A stretch of 64,000 bases of DNA. Origin: Episyrphus balteatus. Its lineage: Eukaryota; Arthropoda; Insecta; Diptera; Syrphidae. Under the pieces are notes generated by a model. The model was not told the DNA's origin. It saw nothing but the letters and a program-made list of their open reading frames with translations, and made no database searches. The translations under genes and the position numbers were made by a program. Below, piece after piece: positions 23,261-35,700 of the stretch. The DNA is taken from NCBI RefSeq assembly GCF_945859705.1, contig NC_079134.1, positions 44,322,402-44,386,401 on the forward strand, in the 5' to 3' direction. The number at the start of each line of letters is the position of its first letter. Position 1 is the stretch's first letter.

Positions 23261-24878
23261 ATATTTTTTGACAAAAAAAGGATTACTTACTACCACAGCA
23301 TTAATTTTATTTAATAAACCAATCAACTGTAACTGTTTCTTTGAACTCACTTTGGTATTAAAAATCCCTCTTTATACATTCAACAACATAATTCACGATA
23401 TAAAAGTTTTTTTTTTTTTGAATTTTTAACAAATTAAAATAATTTAAAAATTAAAAAAAAAACTAAGTGATTGTTAAAATTGCCTTTTGTACAAAAAAAA
23501 AAAAAAAAATGTGGTATCAAATTAAATCAGTTTGACCTTAATCACATGGCTAATTAGCTGATTCAATAAGTTTAAATAGCAAAAAAAAAAATGAGAAAAT
23601 TATTTTAATAGGCACACAATTTTAAATTATTTCCGTCATATATAGTATTATTATGTATTTCAATTTTTTGTGTAAATAGTGCGCTCAAAAATTTAAATTT
23701 AAATATTTACCAGGTTTAATTACGTGTCTTAAACAAACTACCTACGCAGCTTTGAGTAAACACACTGCATTTAGCAACTACACACATATACAAAAAAAAA
23801 AAAATTGAATACAAAAAAAAAAAACAAGCCGCTTCAAACTTGTGCACTCAATTAATTTCAAATTTATTTGCATCTGGATTGTTTGATTCAATACAAAGTA
23901 TGTTGATATGTAGAGATACTTTTTTTTGCAGTGTTTGCTGTTTTTTGTTTTTTTTTTTTTGCTTACTCAGATGAAGCGTTTAACAATATTTAAATTGACA
24001 TGAAACATTTGTGCTATATATATATTCATGTGATATATGCCTTTTTTTGTTTACTTACATACTTGATACTATATATCAATTGAGTATGGAGTTGACCAGA
24101 CAGACAAAAAAAAATCCCTACAAACAAAAAGGATCAAACCTACACAAAAAACAAAAAAAAAAACTGAAAATAAATACGTAATATTGCGTTGGCTAAAAGT
24201 TTTAATTGAATTTCAATTTAAAGTCAACGACATATGACATGTCAATCAGAGGTTTATGCATGCACATGTACATAATCTACCACTCTATCAAAACAAAAAA
24301 AAGGATACCCTACACAGTTCAGTGACAGAAAATAAAAATCCAAACAAAAACTCAATAATAGTTTTACACAGATACTTCACACAAATATCATGTCATAATC
24401 CAAATTCAGGCTAAAAAAATAGGACTTCCTGATGACGAGTTTGTCCTGCTGAATCAAAGTTCAAGTAGAATCATTGCATGCATGCATGTGACGGATGACA
24501 TAATTTTAAATATAATTTACTTTTACACATAAATATTTTGTGTCTGCTCGTTGTTTTGAATTTTTAATATAGAATTTTTTGATTTGGTCAAATTTTTACT
24601 GGTACAATTCACGAATTAATTGGGTGCCCTTTTTTATATATGTTGGAGTTCTTTGTGTTAAGTTTTCATATTTTAAATAAGCTTACTAACTATTCAGAAA
24701 AATAGAATTAAAAAATTCAATAGAGTAAAGCCAGTACGATTATACGAGTTGGTATTTCATTTCTCATTACCATTAACCAAATAATAGCGATATATAAAAC
24801 AAGGTCATGTTAGTTAAACTTTTATTTCTAACAGATTTTTATGATTTTTGATTTTATCTTCATTCAGAATGAAAGATA
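23261..24878. other. Non-coding AT-rich block
   Basis: No gene, TIR element or tandem array found. Contains GCATGCATGCATG near 24476-24488 and many A-runs. Confidence 0.6.
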
Positions 24879-25141
24879 TCCCTCTGTAGGACGTGATAGG
24901 CACACGGGTGCGAATTTGGTTTATACTTTTTCATGTCGCAAGAACTTTTTTCGGTCTCTATATTTTATAGAGAAAAATATATAAAATTGATGAAGAATTT
25001 TCCGATTAATTCGAATATTGTATTCACAATTCCAAAAAAATATATTTTCACTTTTAAAAAGAGACTTTTTTGGGACCACTTTTTTGAAAAAAATCGTAAT
25101 TTTTTTATTGCTAAAGTCGTACGTGTGTCGACAGAGGGATA
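24877..25141. mobile_element. TA-flanked MITE, TCCCTCTGT ends
   Basis: The ends TCCCTCTGT (24879-24887) and ACAGAGGGA (25131-25139) are flanked by TA on both sides. Element length is 261 bp with a 9-bp perfect TIR, and a less perfect match continues inward (ACACGGGTGC versus ACACGTACG). A 71-codon open frame inside has no similarity I recognise. A Tc1/mariner-type origin is suggested by the TA site only. Confidence 0.65.
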
Positions 25142-25294
25142 TTATTAAAATTAAAATAAGTATTTAAAAAAAATTTACCTTCATTAATATTATAATTCTA
25201 TAATAAGTATTAAAAAGTCAATGGTAAATGAAAACTTTAGTATAAACCTTCAATATGTGATCGGAACCAAAAATAGAATGAAGTTTTGAAGTTT

Positions 25295-25467
25295 TAGTGA
25301 AGGGGTGTTTTTTTTTTCGAGCAAAGACAGTGAAGAGATTTTGAATTCAAACATTTTTGTTTCCTCAACACCCATAACAGAAAGAATGTCTAATGTCTAT
25401 ACACCAAAAATTCTTAAATAATCGTTGAACTTACTTACTCCCCCTCGTAAAAAACACCCTTTCACTA
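25295..25467. mobile_element. TA-flanked MITE, GTGAARGGGTG ends
   Basis: 169 bp between TA dinucleotides. The left end is GTGAAGGGGTGTTTTTT; the right end reverse-complemented is GTGAAAGGGTGTTTTTT, with CGAG following on both sides. Single end motifs of the same kind occur at 10778, 10916 and, reversed, at 25868-25884. No coding capacity. Confidence 0.75.
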
Positions 25468-25495
25468 ATAATAACTTTGTTTCCCAATGTCTTAT

Positions 25496-25787
25496 GCATT
25501 CTGGTTAATTAATCTAATGTCCACAGGGTGTACTTCCTACACCAAAGAGGGTGTACAAAATATACCGTTTTGGTTGATTTCAGAATCGAATAATTTTATG
25601 CACCATTAACGGTATATTATAAAAACAACTGAATATCGGTGTATTTTTTGCACGGAATATTAAAAAAATGGTGGTATAATTTTTATACCAATAATTTTGA
25701 GAAATACACCATATTTTTTCAATGTCCTCAATTTTACACCAAAATTAATGAATTTACACCAATTTATATACCAGTGTGCTACTTGAG
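25496..25787 (+). mobile_element. Half copy of the CTCAAGTAGCACA element
   Basis: Nearly collinear with 37751-38066 (shared CATTCTGG, GTCCACAGGGTGTACTTCC, AACTGAATATCGGTG and the terminal TGTGCTACTTGAG). It ends at the same terminal motif. The left half and left TIR are absent, and a segment of about 25 bp seen near 37925 is missing. Many ACACCA/TGGTGT motifs. Non-coding. Confidence 0.8.
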
Positions 25788-26050
25788 GCAAAGACAACAT
25801 TTTAAATAAAGTTCGTAAGGGTACCATTTAAACCACTGATTTTTGGGATTTATCGCGGTTTTTCATTATTTCCACAAAAAACACCATTTCACCTAAAATA
25901 TGCTTATAGCTTAGATTCTTGGATTTTGTCTTAAATAAATACCAATTTTTATACTAAATTTTAATTTATTTTTTTTTTCTTTTCTTAACAGACCGTATAA
26001 CATTAGGTATTATATTCTACATAAAAAATTATTACTGTTTTTTTTTGCCT

Positions 26051-26073
26051 TCATTCTCTCTCTCTCTCTCTCC
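26051..26073 (+). repeat. (CT)n microsatellite
   Basis: A run of CT units ending in CCCGCGC, the only GC-rich spot nearby. A simple repeat with no sign of function. Confidence 0.9.
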
Positions 26074-26082
26074 CGCGCAAAA

Positions 26083-26595
26083 CATTGCATTACAAAAATA
26101 TTTATTGAAACTGAAAAAAAATTTGCATTAAAAAAAAATGCTACTGCAAAATATCTGCATTAAAAAAATATACATATGTCATATATCTATTGCAACTAAA
26201 AATATTTCGCATCAAAAAAATGTTATCCCAACTATAATTTTTTATTGCAAATAAAAATATTTAGAATTTTTTTTTCAATGCAGAAAATTTTTAATTTGCA
26301 ATAATTTTTTTTTTCAATGCAAAATATTTTAATCTGCAAAAAAAAAATATTTTCAATGCAAATTTTTATTTGTCAGTTGCAATAACGTGTTTTTTTATGG
26401 CAAACCATTTTTAGTTTTGCATCATATAATACTTTTTTTAATAAATATTTTTCATTTGCAATTAAAATTTTTTTTGAATGCCAATTTTTTTCACTTGCAA
26501 TAAATATTTATTTTCTAATGCAAATTATTTTTATTTGCAAATAATATTTTCTTTTAATTTGAAATGCATTTTTTTTAATTGATATTTTTACAACC
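26083..26595. repeat. TTGCAAATAAAAAT minisatellite block
   Basis: Half a kilobase of alternating, partly inverted variants of TTGCAAATAAAAATATT and AATGCAAAATATTTT. The TGCAAA/TTTGCA pairs recur roughly every 20-35 bp. The block ends at TTTTTACAACCCTGGC (26584-26599), whose complement resembles 929-943. A shorter patch of the same kind lies at 2620-2690. It may be the interior of a transposon with repetitive ends. Confidence 0.6.
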
Positions 26596-26701
26596 CTGGC
26601 AAAGATTACTCGAACTTGAGCACCAAAGAAATCTTTTTTCTTGGTATCATGTCTTAATGTCATCCAATTTTGAGCAAACATCTTTCAGATCAAGCAGAAC
26701 A

Positions 26702-27624
26702 TACACTCCTGCTCAAATTTAACGCACGTCATATTTATTTTACAAAAAAGTCCTACTATTACTTTATCTCACAGTATCGTGGTTATTTACTCAAATAAGA
26801 CAGGAGTTAGCTTAAATTGAATGTATGGAATAAAATGTTTGTGGGGAAGATTTGGAGCGGTATGCTGAAGTCTATCTGTCAACCCGCGAACCTTTTAGAG
26901 ATGAGTCATACATTTTATTGGAGTAAACTCTGCTTTACAACACCTACGGAGTTAGTGAGGTCTCCTAGACCTACTTTAAGTACCCAAAGATACTTGACTG
27001 ATATCCTCGAACAGCATCCGGTTCCAATCACCCCTAGATTTGGTCCACAGTTCAGTCTGATGCACGATAATGCATGCTAGATTGGTTTGAGAATATCTTC
27101 AAGGTTAAAATATGCCAGCTTTGAAATGACCACACAGATATTCGGATTTCAATTCAATAGAACATGTCTAGGAGATGTTGAAAAAAATGCATTTGCGGCC
27201 GAAATCCACCTCTAAGCATTCTTGATCAACGGAAAACTGCAGTAAAAAAAAGTTGCAACAAAACCTTCAAAATTTAATTTGTGGAATGAATAGACAACTC
27301 CAAATTATCATATACGCTAGAGGAGACAATGCCAAGTATTGAATAAAATTATTGGAAAGAACTGTCACGCGCTTCCATTTTTTAACATTTTTTTTCTTAA
27401 AAAACAAAAATTATTTTAATATCAGTTTTCAGACCTTGAATTGCTAAATTTGGTTCATCTTTTTTTTGGTTGATAATACTGTTTCAGTTTAGCATTTTTC
27501 TGACTTGCTAAACAATAAGCAAACACAAAAAAATACAACAAATAATTTTAAAGCCATTTTAAATAAGATGCAGGGGTATAGCTAAAGAAGAAAAAAGTGT
27601 GCGTTAATTTTGAGCAGGAGTTTA
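26702..27624. mobile_element. Degraded Tc1-like transposon
   Basis: TIRs CACTCCTGCTCAAATTTAAC (from 26704) and, reverse-complemented, AACTCCTGCTCAAAATTAAC (to 27622) are flanked by TA at 26702-26703 and 27623-27624. Total length is 919 bp, against about 1.6-1.7 kb for complete Tc1 elements, so the N-terminal transposase part is missing. The TIR pattern resembles those of Bari/Tc1 elements of flies. The interior holds a broken transposase on the plus strand. Confidence 0.85.
26817..27235 (+). pseudogene. Tc1-like transposase remnant
   Basis: Translation across frames gives pieces of the DDE domain of Tc1-type transposases. TELV, then TLSTQRYLTDILEQH, then GPQFSLMHDNA match the region of the second catalytic Asp (codon at 27066). 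Downstream, in another frame, MPALK, SDFNSIEHV and EMLKK match the region of the last catalytic Glu (codon at 27160). A TGA and a TAG sit where the family has Trp, and there are further stops and frame shifts. The Asp-Glu spacing is about 31 codons instead of 34, so small deletions have occurred. It lacks the DNA-binding N-terminus and the first Asp, and is clearly inactive. Confidence 0.85.
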
Positions 27625-30600
27625 TTTACAGAAAGTGAAGATTATTGTTTCCTCCTCTTCTTTGTTCATAAATCTCCAGCAGAAATAGTTAAATGAAACG
27701 TGGCTTACTATTAAACAATGTTCGGTTATTATAGCTTTTACGGACCTAAAGTGCAATCTTATGAATGATACCAAACGCTGTACTGTAGTTTTTTTTCCTT
27801 TTCTTAGAAAATTTTTCAGCTTACTATTTCCTGGAATGTCACTCAGCAAAAACATCTCCATTGCTAACAATACCATCAACAAAACTATATTACTATACCT
27901 AGAGTTAGTATCTTTCAAATCAGCTCTTAAAAGTCCAATTTTAATTTTTCTCCCTAAAGCTTTGATATTTGTTCGTTAAACTTAACTCCTCACATATTCA
28001 AGCAAGGTCTTAAAAAAAAAAAAAAAAAAATCAAAATGACAAACTCCCTTTATGCCAACTTTTATGAATGCAGTATTTGCACTGGGTACCTATAGTCATT
28101 CATTGGTGCAGCTAAACCATCCTGCAGGGCTAATGGCATTTCCTCCTCATATGTATACGCGCTTCGTATCTAACGTATGCGCTGGCGAGAAAGAGCCATT
28201 TCATTGGAAAATACATTTGGGAATACAGAGCACGCCACCATCGCATCGCGCTGATGCTTTGCCTTTGAAAGTATAAGCTTATATGAATTCAAAACGATCA
28301 CTGTGTGTGGTTATACGTGGATTTTAATATCCTTTTTTTTTTCCTCGTTTTAATTCTCGCTGTTCGGCAAAAAGTTTATCTATCTACATTCTACACATCC
28401 ACCAGGCCAAAAATATGTACCACACACGAATACGACCACTATTATACTGGGCTGTACTGTGCTTTGGCGGAACCCCTTGACAGCTCAGTAGTCTGTTCAT
28501 TTGACAGCCGGAGATGGCCCTGTGCACACTAGAAAAAAAAAAAAAAAAAAACAGAGTGCCCCCAGAGTGTTTCGTAATGGGTTTTGGTAAGTATACAAAC
28601 GAGATATACAGTAGATATACCAACAATGAGTTAATTCCATTCAGATTTAACAAAAAAAAAAAAAAAATGAAGAAAAAAAAAAACCAAGTCCTGTGTGTGT
28701 TTTCTGTTCACCTTCATGACATCAAAAGGACACAAAATAGGCACTAGAAACATATGGCCATTTTATGCTCCATTTTTTTTTTATTTAATACGAACATGAG
28801 AGTACGTATACGACACGGTGTACCTACCAACCAGCTATATTTCCCATTCAAAAAATGTATAAATGTGAAATCCTTGCAAAAGCTTTATCCTTGTTGCTTA
28901 ATGCAATACTAAAATTTTACCAGGAAAATGTACCTACTCCTCTCGCATATAAGGATACAACATATTCACATTTGACACCTACTACAGAAGGGATTACACA
29001 CAAGTGAAGTGAGTAAAAGTAAAAAAAAAAAAAAAAAATATTCAGCAACACCAAAAAAAAGAAGAAATAATAAAAAAAAAAAGGATACGACGCAAAGGAT
29101 AATAACAAAGGACCAAGTCGGGACAAAAAAAAAAGAAGAAAAGGTCTGTAATGAATGGCACACAGTGTAATGCAGATGCTCTAATTCCCACTTTAGATCG
29201 CATTAATTGCACTCTGTTGCCTTTTTTGTATTCTTTTGATTTTTTTTTCTCTTATTCTTTCTTCGTTTGTTGCACAGTGGGTCATTTTGACAAAATTAAT
29301 GACGAAATTTTAATATTTCTTAAAGGATTAAAGTTCTGAGAAATTTCTAAGTAATTTCTTTGAACACATTTTATTTCTGCCTGAAGAATTGGAAGAAAAA
29401 TATTTGCAATCCAAGTGTACATTGTTGTTTTTTCATTGGAATTTTAAAAATTCTTTTAAGGCAATTAGAAAAAAATCCAAATACCCCACAGTTGTTCATA
29501 TATCTACTTGTCCTTTGATTCGTTGGATATCTTCGTTTATTTTTTTTTAATAGCTATTCACCCTTCTAGCAATTTTTGGGGAAAGGGCGAAAAAGATGTG
29601 CCAGATTATACCAGCTTCATTCGGACGACAAATAAAATTGTGTGACCCAAGGCATAAAGCTTCTGCAGTAAGGTTGCTTCTTGGAATTTTAACAAAAGGG
29701 AATTTTAAAGAGAAAAATTGAAAAAAAATGTCAAAATTTCAGGAAAAGAAAACAGAACCTCAGGACGAACGAAAAAGTAAATGTTTTTGTAATAAAATGT
29801 CTGGATATTCAAACACAAGACAAAAAGAAAAAAAAAAAAATTACTAAAGTTTGGTGTTTTTATTTGTCATCTTAGATATAAATATCTCCTTAAATACTCT
29901 GTGTGTGTGATGATAAAACAAACTATGTATATAAGGATACAAAAGCCACCCACACTTCTGCCCATTTTGCCGCTTGGCTGAATTCTGGATTTTATGATTC
30001 TTAACTTGTTATTTTTATGTTTATTTTTTGCTTAAGATCTGCCGTGGAATATCAACACACACACAAACAAACATTTAATTGCCTTTTTCAATTATGAAAA
30101 TGAGTTCTTTTATTATTTCGCTTCTAACAGAAAATGTGTATTAAAAAGGGTCTGGTTGTCGAAAGGACGAAAAATAAAAAAGAACAAACAAATGGACAGT
30201 AAAAATGGACACAAGAAAAAAAAAAACTAAAAATCTTTTTGTATTGTTTTGTCAAAATGTCTTTAGTTGAATAATAATTTTGGAATAAGCAAGCGCGGAA
30301 AAGATATAAAAACAATACGACTGCACTAAAATTTGATTTATATGCTTTTTCTTTTTTTTTTATGATTTTTTATGTCAAACAAAAAGAAAACAAAAAATAA
30401 TGATACATGAAATCAGCGAATTGATGAACCGGAAAATGAATATATCCTTCGGTCTGGGTAGATTTTTTTTTTTTTTATTTATTTATGATTTAACGATTTA
30501 TGAGTTTAACCATCAGTGATAAATGACAGAAATCAACTTTTTGGTTAACTTTGACTTTATGTTCCACTTATAACCATTGGTTGAATAATAAATATTTAAA

Positions 30601-31224
30601 AGTTATGTAGGTTTTTCTTATTTTTTTGTTGACAATGAAAAATGATTTATGGCCAGATTTGACGGATTTCTTCAAAAAGTACACTTTTTTGAATTAAATG
30701 AGAGTATTTTTTATTCTGTTCCATTACCCATTTTTGAATCATACACATAGTCTTAAATCTCATTAAAAATAGGGAAAAAAATTCCTTCAGACTTTTGAAG
30801 AAGAATAAAAGATTTGGAAGAAATTAATATAAAAATATTGATACAATGCCTTGTCGAACTTGTGAATAAACAAGCTTTTCCTTCTTCTCCTCTACGCTGA
30901 AATATTAACAGAAAAGTTCACCTCTGTTAAGTATTTTTAGGGAACAAAAACAGAGTGTGAAGAAAGGTAGAAAAATAGTAATAAAATGTCCTTGGTACTT
31001 ATTTTTGTTGGTAACTAGTAACTACTATTGGAATTAGATCATAGAAGCATTATTAGAAGATGAAGACTGTACAAAATTCCTCCTTGGAGAGAATTTAACA
31101 TGATCTCATTATGTTTCCGCTCCTCAAAACTCACAAAGACAATATTGTTGGCCTCTTTATCAATAAACTGCTTCAAGGAACATGATAAACTATATGCATT
31201 AAAGCTGATTTAAATGACTAATGA
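27625..31224. other. Non-coding block, no gene recognised
   Basis: Mixed AT-rich DNA with A/T homopolymers (28013-28030, 28532-28550, 29021-29039). The part at 28040-28560 is less AT-rich and has open frames of 74-89 codons with no domain I can identify. The remaining frames are Phe- or Lys-rich homopolymer translations. No TIRs or arrays found. Confidence 0.55.
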
Positions 31225-31990
31225 ATTTAATCTTCTCACGTCATTCATTCCATTTTTTTCCCTAACAACCTATAAAAAATTTTATACCATCTGAAAGCTC
31301 AATGTATATATATCGATCAGGTCTATGAGACATCTACAAAAAGATCTAGAATTTTTTGAACTCGATCAAATTTCATTAAAAAAAGCAAAAAAAAAGATTT
31401 ATTTTTATGTTCTCACGCTATGGAATCAATTTTTTTGTTTGACAACCTATAAAAAATTGTATACGATGTGAAAGCTTATTATCTCACCTTTCATATGACG
31501 TATCCATCTCATTTCAAAGATGCCTACAAGAGAAGTTAGAATTTTTTAAAGTCAACCATGTCGAATTTCCAGACTGAGACTACGGTACTTCCCACACTGG
31601 TGGCTGTTCATGATCAACAGTCAACAGATCTCCACTAATGTTTTGAGGTTTTTCGCAAGTTGCTTGATTTAACATTGTGTAGCTTGTAGTTAGTCTACCG
31701 TTATGTGTTACATACCAAATGAAAGGTAATTGTATCAGGATGCTCATTAAAGTTTAATAAAATTTCTATCTGCTCTTGGTCAAAAGTTATAACCTGTTGA
31801 ATTCTAAAATTTTATTTTACCATTGTGTTTACGAAAATGATTGATGATTAGCACACATTTAGTCGTGGTCATGATCTATCATTACTCCATATACTTTATT
31901 AATGTATCTATTAAAGAAAAAAAGATAAAAATAAAAAACGATGAAAATCGGTTAAAACGGTCAAAAAACGTGTTTTTTTTTAAACTTGTT
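31225..31990 (+). repeat. Dispersed repeat R2, copy 1
   Basis: A plus-strand copy of a repeat also present at 39900-40965 and 62780-63640. Two internal units of about 177 bp are marked by CTGAAAGCT near 31291 and GTGAAAGCT near 31469. The single-copy tail shares GAGAAGTTAGAATTTTTTAA, ACCATGTCGAATTTCCAG, CAACAGATCTCCAC and GTTTTGAGG with the others. The 5' head (GTGTGCAATTCACACG) is missing. Non-coding. Confidence 0.8.
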
Positions 31991-32690
31991 TCTTCCGTTA
32001 TTCAGTCAAAACTCACTAAACTATTCCAATTTTGCACATGTATGCATAAGGCCAATATCTACATGTCCTAAAAGTTTGAGATTTTTTGAACACTCAAAAA
32101 AAAAAGCTAAAAATCAAAAACTACCCAAAAATACACCTAAAAAATAAGGTGTTTTTCAAAAATTCATATTTCGAAACGCAGAGTGTTGGAAAAAAATCCG
32201 TATCAGACGCCTACTGTTTTTTTTCTCTCATCTTTCACCTGGCACCTTTAGAATTGTCAAAAAAAATTTCCCTCACGTCAAAAATGAAAAAAAAATAATA
32301 GAGTTAAAAGTTCCTACAATGGCAAACATTAAAAATTTTAGATTTTTCACTATGAAGAATGTCCACCAATTTGATGTAAAAGAAATTTTCGTTTCGCTTA
32401 GGGCAAGTTTTACGAGTAAGTGCTCGACCTACTCATAGATAATTAATTCTGCAACAACGATATCTGAACTTTTTAAGACACCAAAAATTAAAAGAATAAA
32501 AACTATGAACCATGTAAAAAAACCATTAAAATGCTCCTAAGAAGTTAAAAAAAAAGTGGTTTACTGTTTAACAAGCCCCTGATTCTTCTTTCTATCAATT
32601 TTTTTTTAAAGCTTGTCTGCCGAAAGCATGTTTAAGTATTTGAAAAAAAAGTCAAATAAAAATATCACAAAAAATTTATTTTTGCATTTT
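31991..32690. other. Non-coding AT-rich block
   Basis: No gene found. Some phrases resemble decayed dispersed repeats, but no second copy is evident in the window. Confidence 0.5.
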
Positions 32691-32699
32691 TTAACAATG

Positions 32700-32730
32700 T
32701 TTTTTTTCTTTTTTTACTTTCAGGTAAGAA
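32700..32730 (+). other. Candidate recursive splice (ratchet) site
   Basis: A pyrimidine tract of about 20 bases (32700-32720, one A) ends in TTTTTTACTTTCAG|GTAAGA, so acceptor and donor are fused at 32723/32724. A possible branch point, TTTTAAC, lies about 30 bases upstream (near 32688-32696). This matches the known recursive splice consensus of long fly introns better than any other place in the window. It lies on the same strand as the site at 2877/2878. No adjacent exon is visible. Confidence 0.55.
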
Positions 32731-35700
32731 ATTTGATGAAATTTTTTAAAGATGACTTTTATGTAAGTTTAATATTTTTTTTTTTAAATTAAATTTATTA
32801 AACCGCTATGAAATCAAAAATCAGTTTATCAAGTCTAAAACTAACTAACTTTCGTGACGTTACGTACTCTGGTTCCTTAATCCACTTCAAATATTGTAGG
32901 CCTTATTAACCGACGAAGTCATACTCCGTCAAGAAAAACTAAATAAATTTTTTATTGTGACTATGAAATGATACATAGTATAAAGATTCACCTGAATTTC
33001 TAAAACATAAGCATTATTTTCCGGTAGGCCTTATTACCCGCACTTACCTTGAATTGGGAATGCTCTAGATTCTAGATTACTATTTATCTTACACTAAAGT
33101 ATCGATAGTTAAAATTTGTACATCTCTAACGAAAATACTAATTTCTATAAATCGAGTGTAATGTCTATTTTGACTTTCCTATAACATATGAAAATCGCAT
33201 GATAACAAAAGATCAATTTACCATCCTGGTTCTCCTATAAAACTCTCCACAAACTTCATCCAATTGAAAATAAAAAATTCCCTTAAACAATCATCACTCT
33301 TACGCACATCCCAATTCATTAGATGCATCCTTAATCTAGATTCTCGGACTTGAATAACATTTTGTTTCACATCGCAACTCCTTGAATAAAATCAATCAAT
33401 GTGTAGTCTCTATCCTTTTTCTCCATATACACCCTATATCACATCCATATACGAATATATAGAAGAAACTTGTAAATTCAGCATCAATGATTGTTCGTTG
33501 TCGTCAGAGGCATTTTCTGCACACACATCAACTCTAATTTATTTCCCTTTTCTCATATACAAGTAGCACACTTAAGGATTATATACAAACTTCTAACATT
33601 GTATCCAAATCTAAAATGTATGTGAGCGAGAGAAAATAGTACCTTACACTCTGGTTTTTTGTCTATAGTTAAAGTACAATGATATGCAATAGGACTGTAG
33701 GTGCTAGCATAGCATCACTTATTCTATGAAATTGTATCTGAAACTTTCAATTTAAAAAAGCTTGTTTACATGCAAAGTGCTCGTACGTGTTTTCCGCATG
33801 CAGCAAGCATATAAGTATCTTCCTATTATACAACACATGTCGTCATCGTAGATATGCATGTTCCGATCTGAAGACCACCACGAAGAGTCTCCAAAATCTA
33901 TTCGGCCATAAACCTGTCGCCAAGCGAATTGCATTTGTCGCCCCCCCCTTTTTTCTACAATCCAACTATACCTACTACGACTACTAGCGACACTTTGTCA
34001 GAACCACCGACCGAATTGTGCGGTAGCTCGGGTACAACACGACGACTACGACACGATGACGGCCGAATGAGACGCTACATGGTACCTCTTCATGTGTCAA
34101 ACCTCCTCCCTCCACAGTCCACACTGCTGAAGTGAAAACCACATCGAACAGGACAACGACCGACCATATCCTGTCCCGTTTCGTCCATCCAAACGACAGG
34201 CACAAGGACCACTTAAAGTGTCTGTTCTGCACTCGCGTTTGATGCACATGTGGAAAGCTCTGAATATACGAAGTGGGAGGATTATCCTTGGCGATGTCGG
34301 GAAACAAAACAAATTGCTATTCATTTTGAATGGCAGAGCAGAGAGAACGAAGTCCTATAGTAGGAAGGAACCCTAGCCAAGGCATATATAGACTATATAA
34401 CAAAGCTCCATCTTCTTTCGTATTCCATTCTCGATTTCCCGGTCCTGGATTATATTGTTTTTTTTTTCCTTTTTTGTCCATTTTTTTTTTTTTTTTATTT
34501 TAGATATGAATTGGTGTAACTGGAAGGCTCGCCACTTGCACCACATAGCAATCCACAAGACAAATGCAATCCTTTAAAAAAAAAAAAAAAAACCATACAC
34601 ATATAGCTAGCTGATGGCTTGGCAGGCTGGATGGCTAGGATAAACGATGTTGTGTGCATCAGGGAGAAGCTGCCGAGTGATAACATATAGAGAAGACCCA
34701 ACTTTTGCGTGACAAGCTAGATCATATATGTGGAGATAGTGAAGCATCGTATAACGGGTATTCGCATTCTTGATGAATTTCACCAGTATTTTTGTTTTTT
34801 TTTTTTCTCATTTGTTTTTTTATAGAATATTTAAAACTTTGAAAAGGGGAAACTTGTTTGTAGGTTTTTTTTACCCTAATGACAAATCACACACACGTTG
34901 TTGTTATATTATAAATAGGTTACCAGGTTAGTTGGTGATACAAAGTCATCAATTTTATAGAAGGGACACATTGAAATATAGGACTTGAGATATGGAATTT
35001 GTAATAATTGATAACTGAGACAGGAAAAGTTAAAGTTTTTGTTCATGATGTTTCTGTTGGGTTGATTTGACTTTTGTATATGTAGTATCTCGGAGGTGAA
35101 AGATTGGAAAACTTTTCAACACTTTCAAGAAGTTGCAATTTATTATGTTGTCTGGCAAGTTTTTTTTTTTTATTTTTGTGTCATTTGATACTTTTTCTTA
35201 TCAAATTGATTAATCGTTTACCTGTTAAAATCAACAAATTTCAGATATTTGAGTCTGAAGTTGAGGACGAAAAAATCAGAAAAATTGGATTTTTTAAACA
35301 CAAATCTTCAAAGCATCCGAATTGACATAAGCCCATGCGCGCATATGCCTATTATAGTTGGGCCTTAATCCAAATCGTAAGTATGGACATACAAGAATAT
35401 GCTTATGATGTGGATATTCGTTAATGTCTCGTAGATCTCGAAATGTTCCCCAAAACTGTCCTCAAAGGTCTGTTTTACTCGAATGGATACCAGTTAATCA
35501 GGTAAAGGTGGTAATTTCTTTAGAACGGTTATACTTAAACTTCAAAAATATGCTGCCGGCTCTTAGACTATAATGTTAAATGGAAATTCTTTATTATCAA
35601 CTAATTATATTACTCTAAGAAATAGCGCCTACCAAATTTCTCTTGACCGTTCCTGATTGATCATAATCTCATTCCGTATTTTGCTCTTATTCAGCAGTTT

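Noticed and set aside
28052..28276. 74-codon frame with ordinary amino-acid composition
   Set aside because: No recognisable family, no neighbouring exon or splice signals; a frame of this length is expected by chance in the less AT-rich patch.
33984..34324. Overlapping minus-strand frames of 107 and 75 codons in a GC-richer patch
   Set aside because: Two frames overlap on the same strand and others on the opposite strand; no domain, no start context and no splice signals support either.
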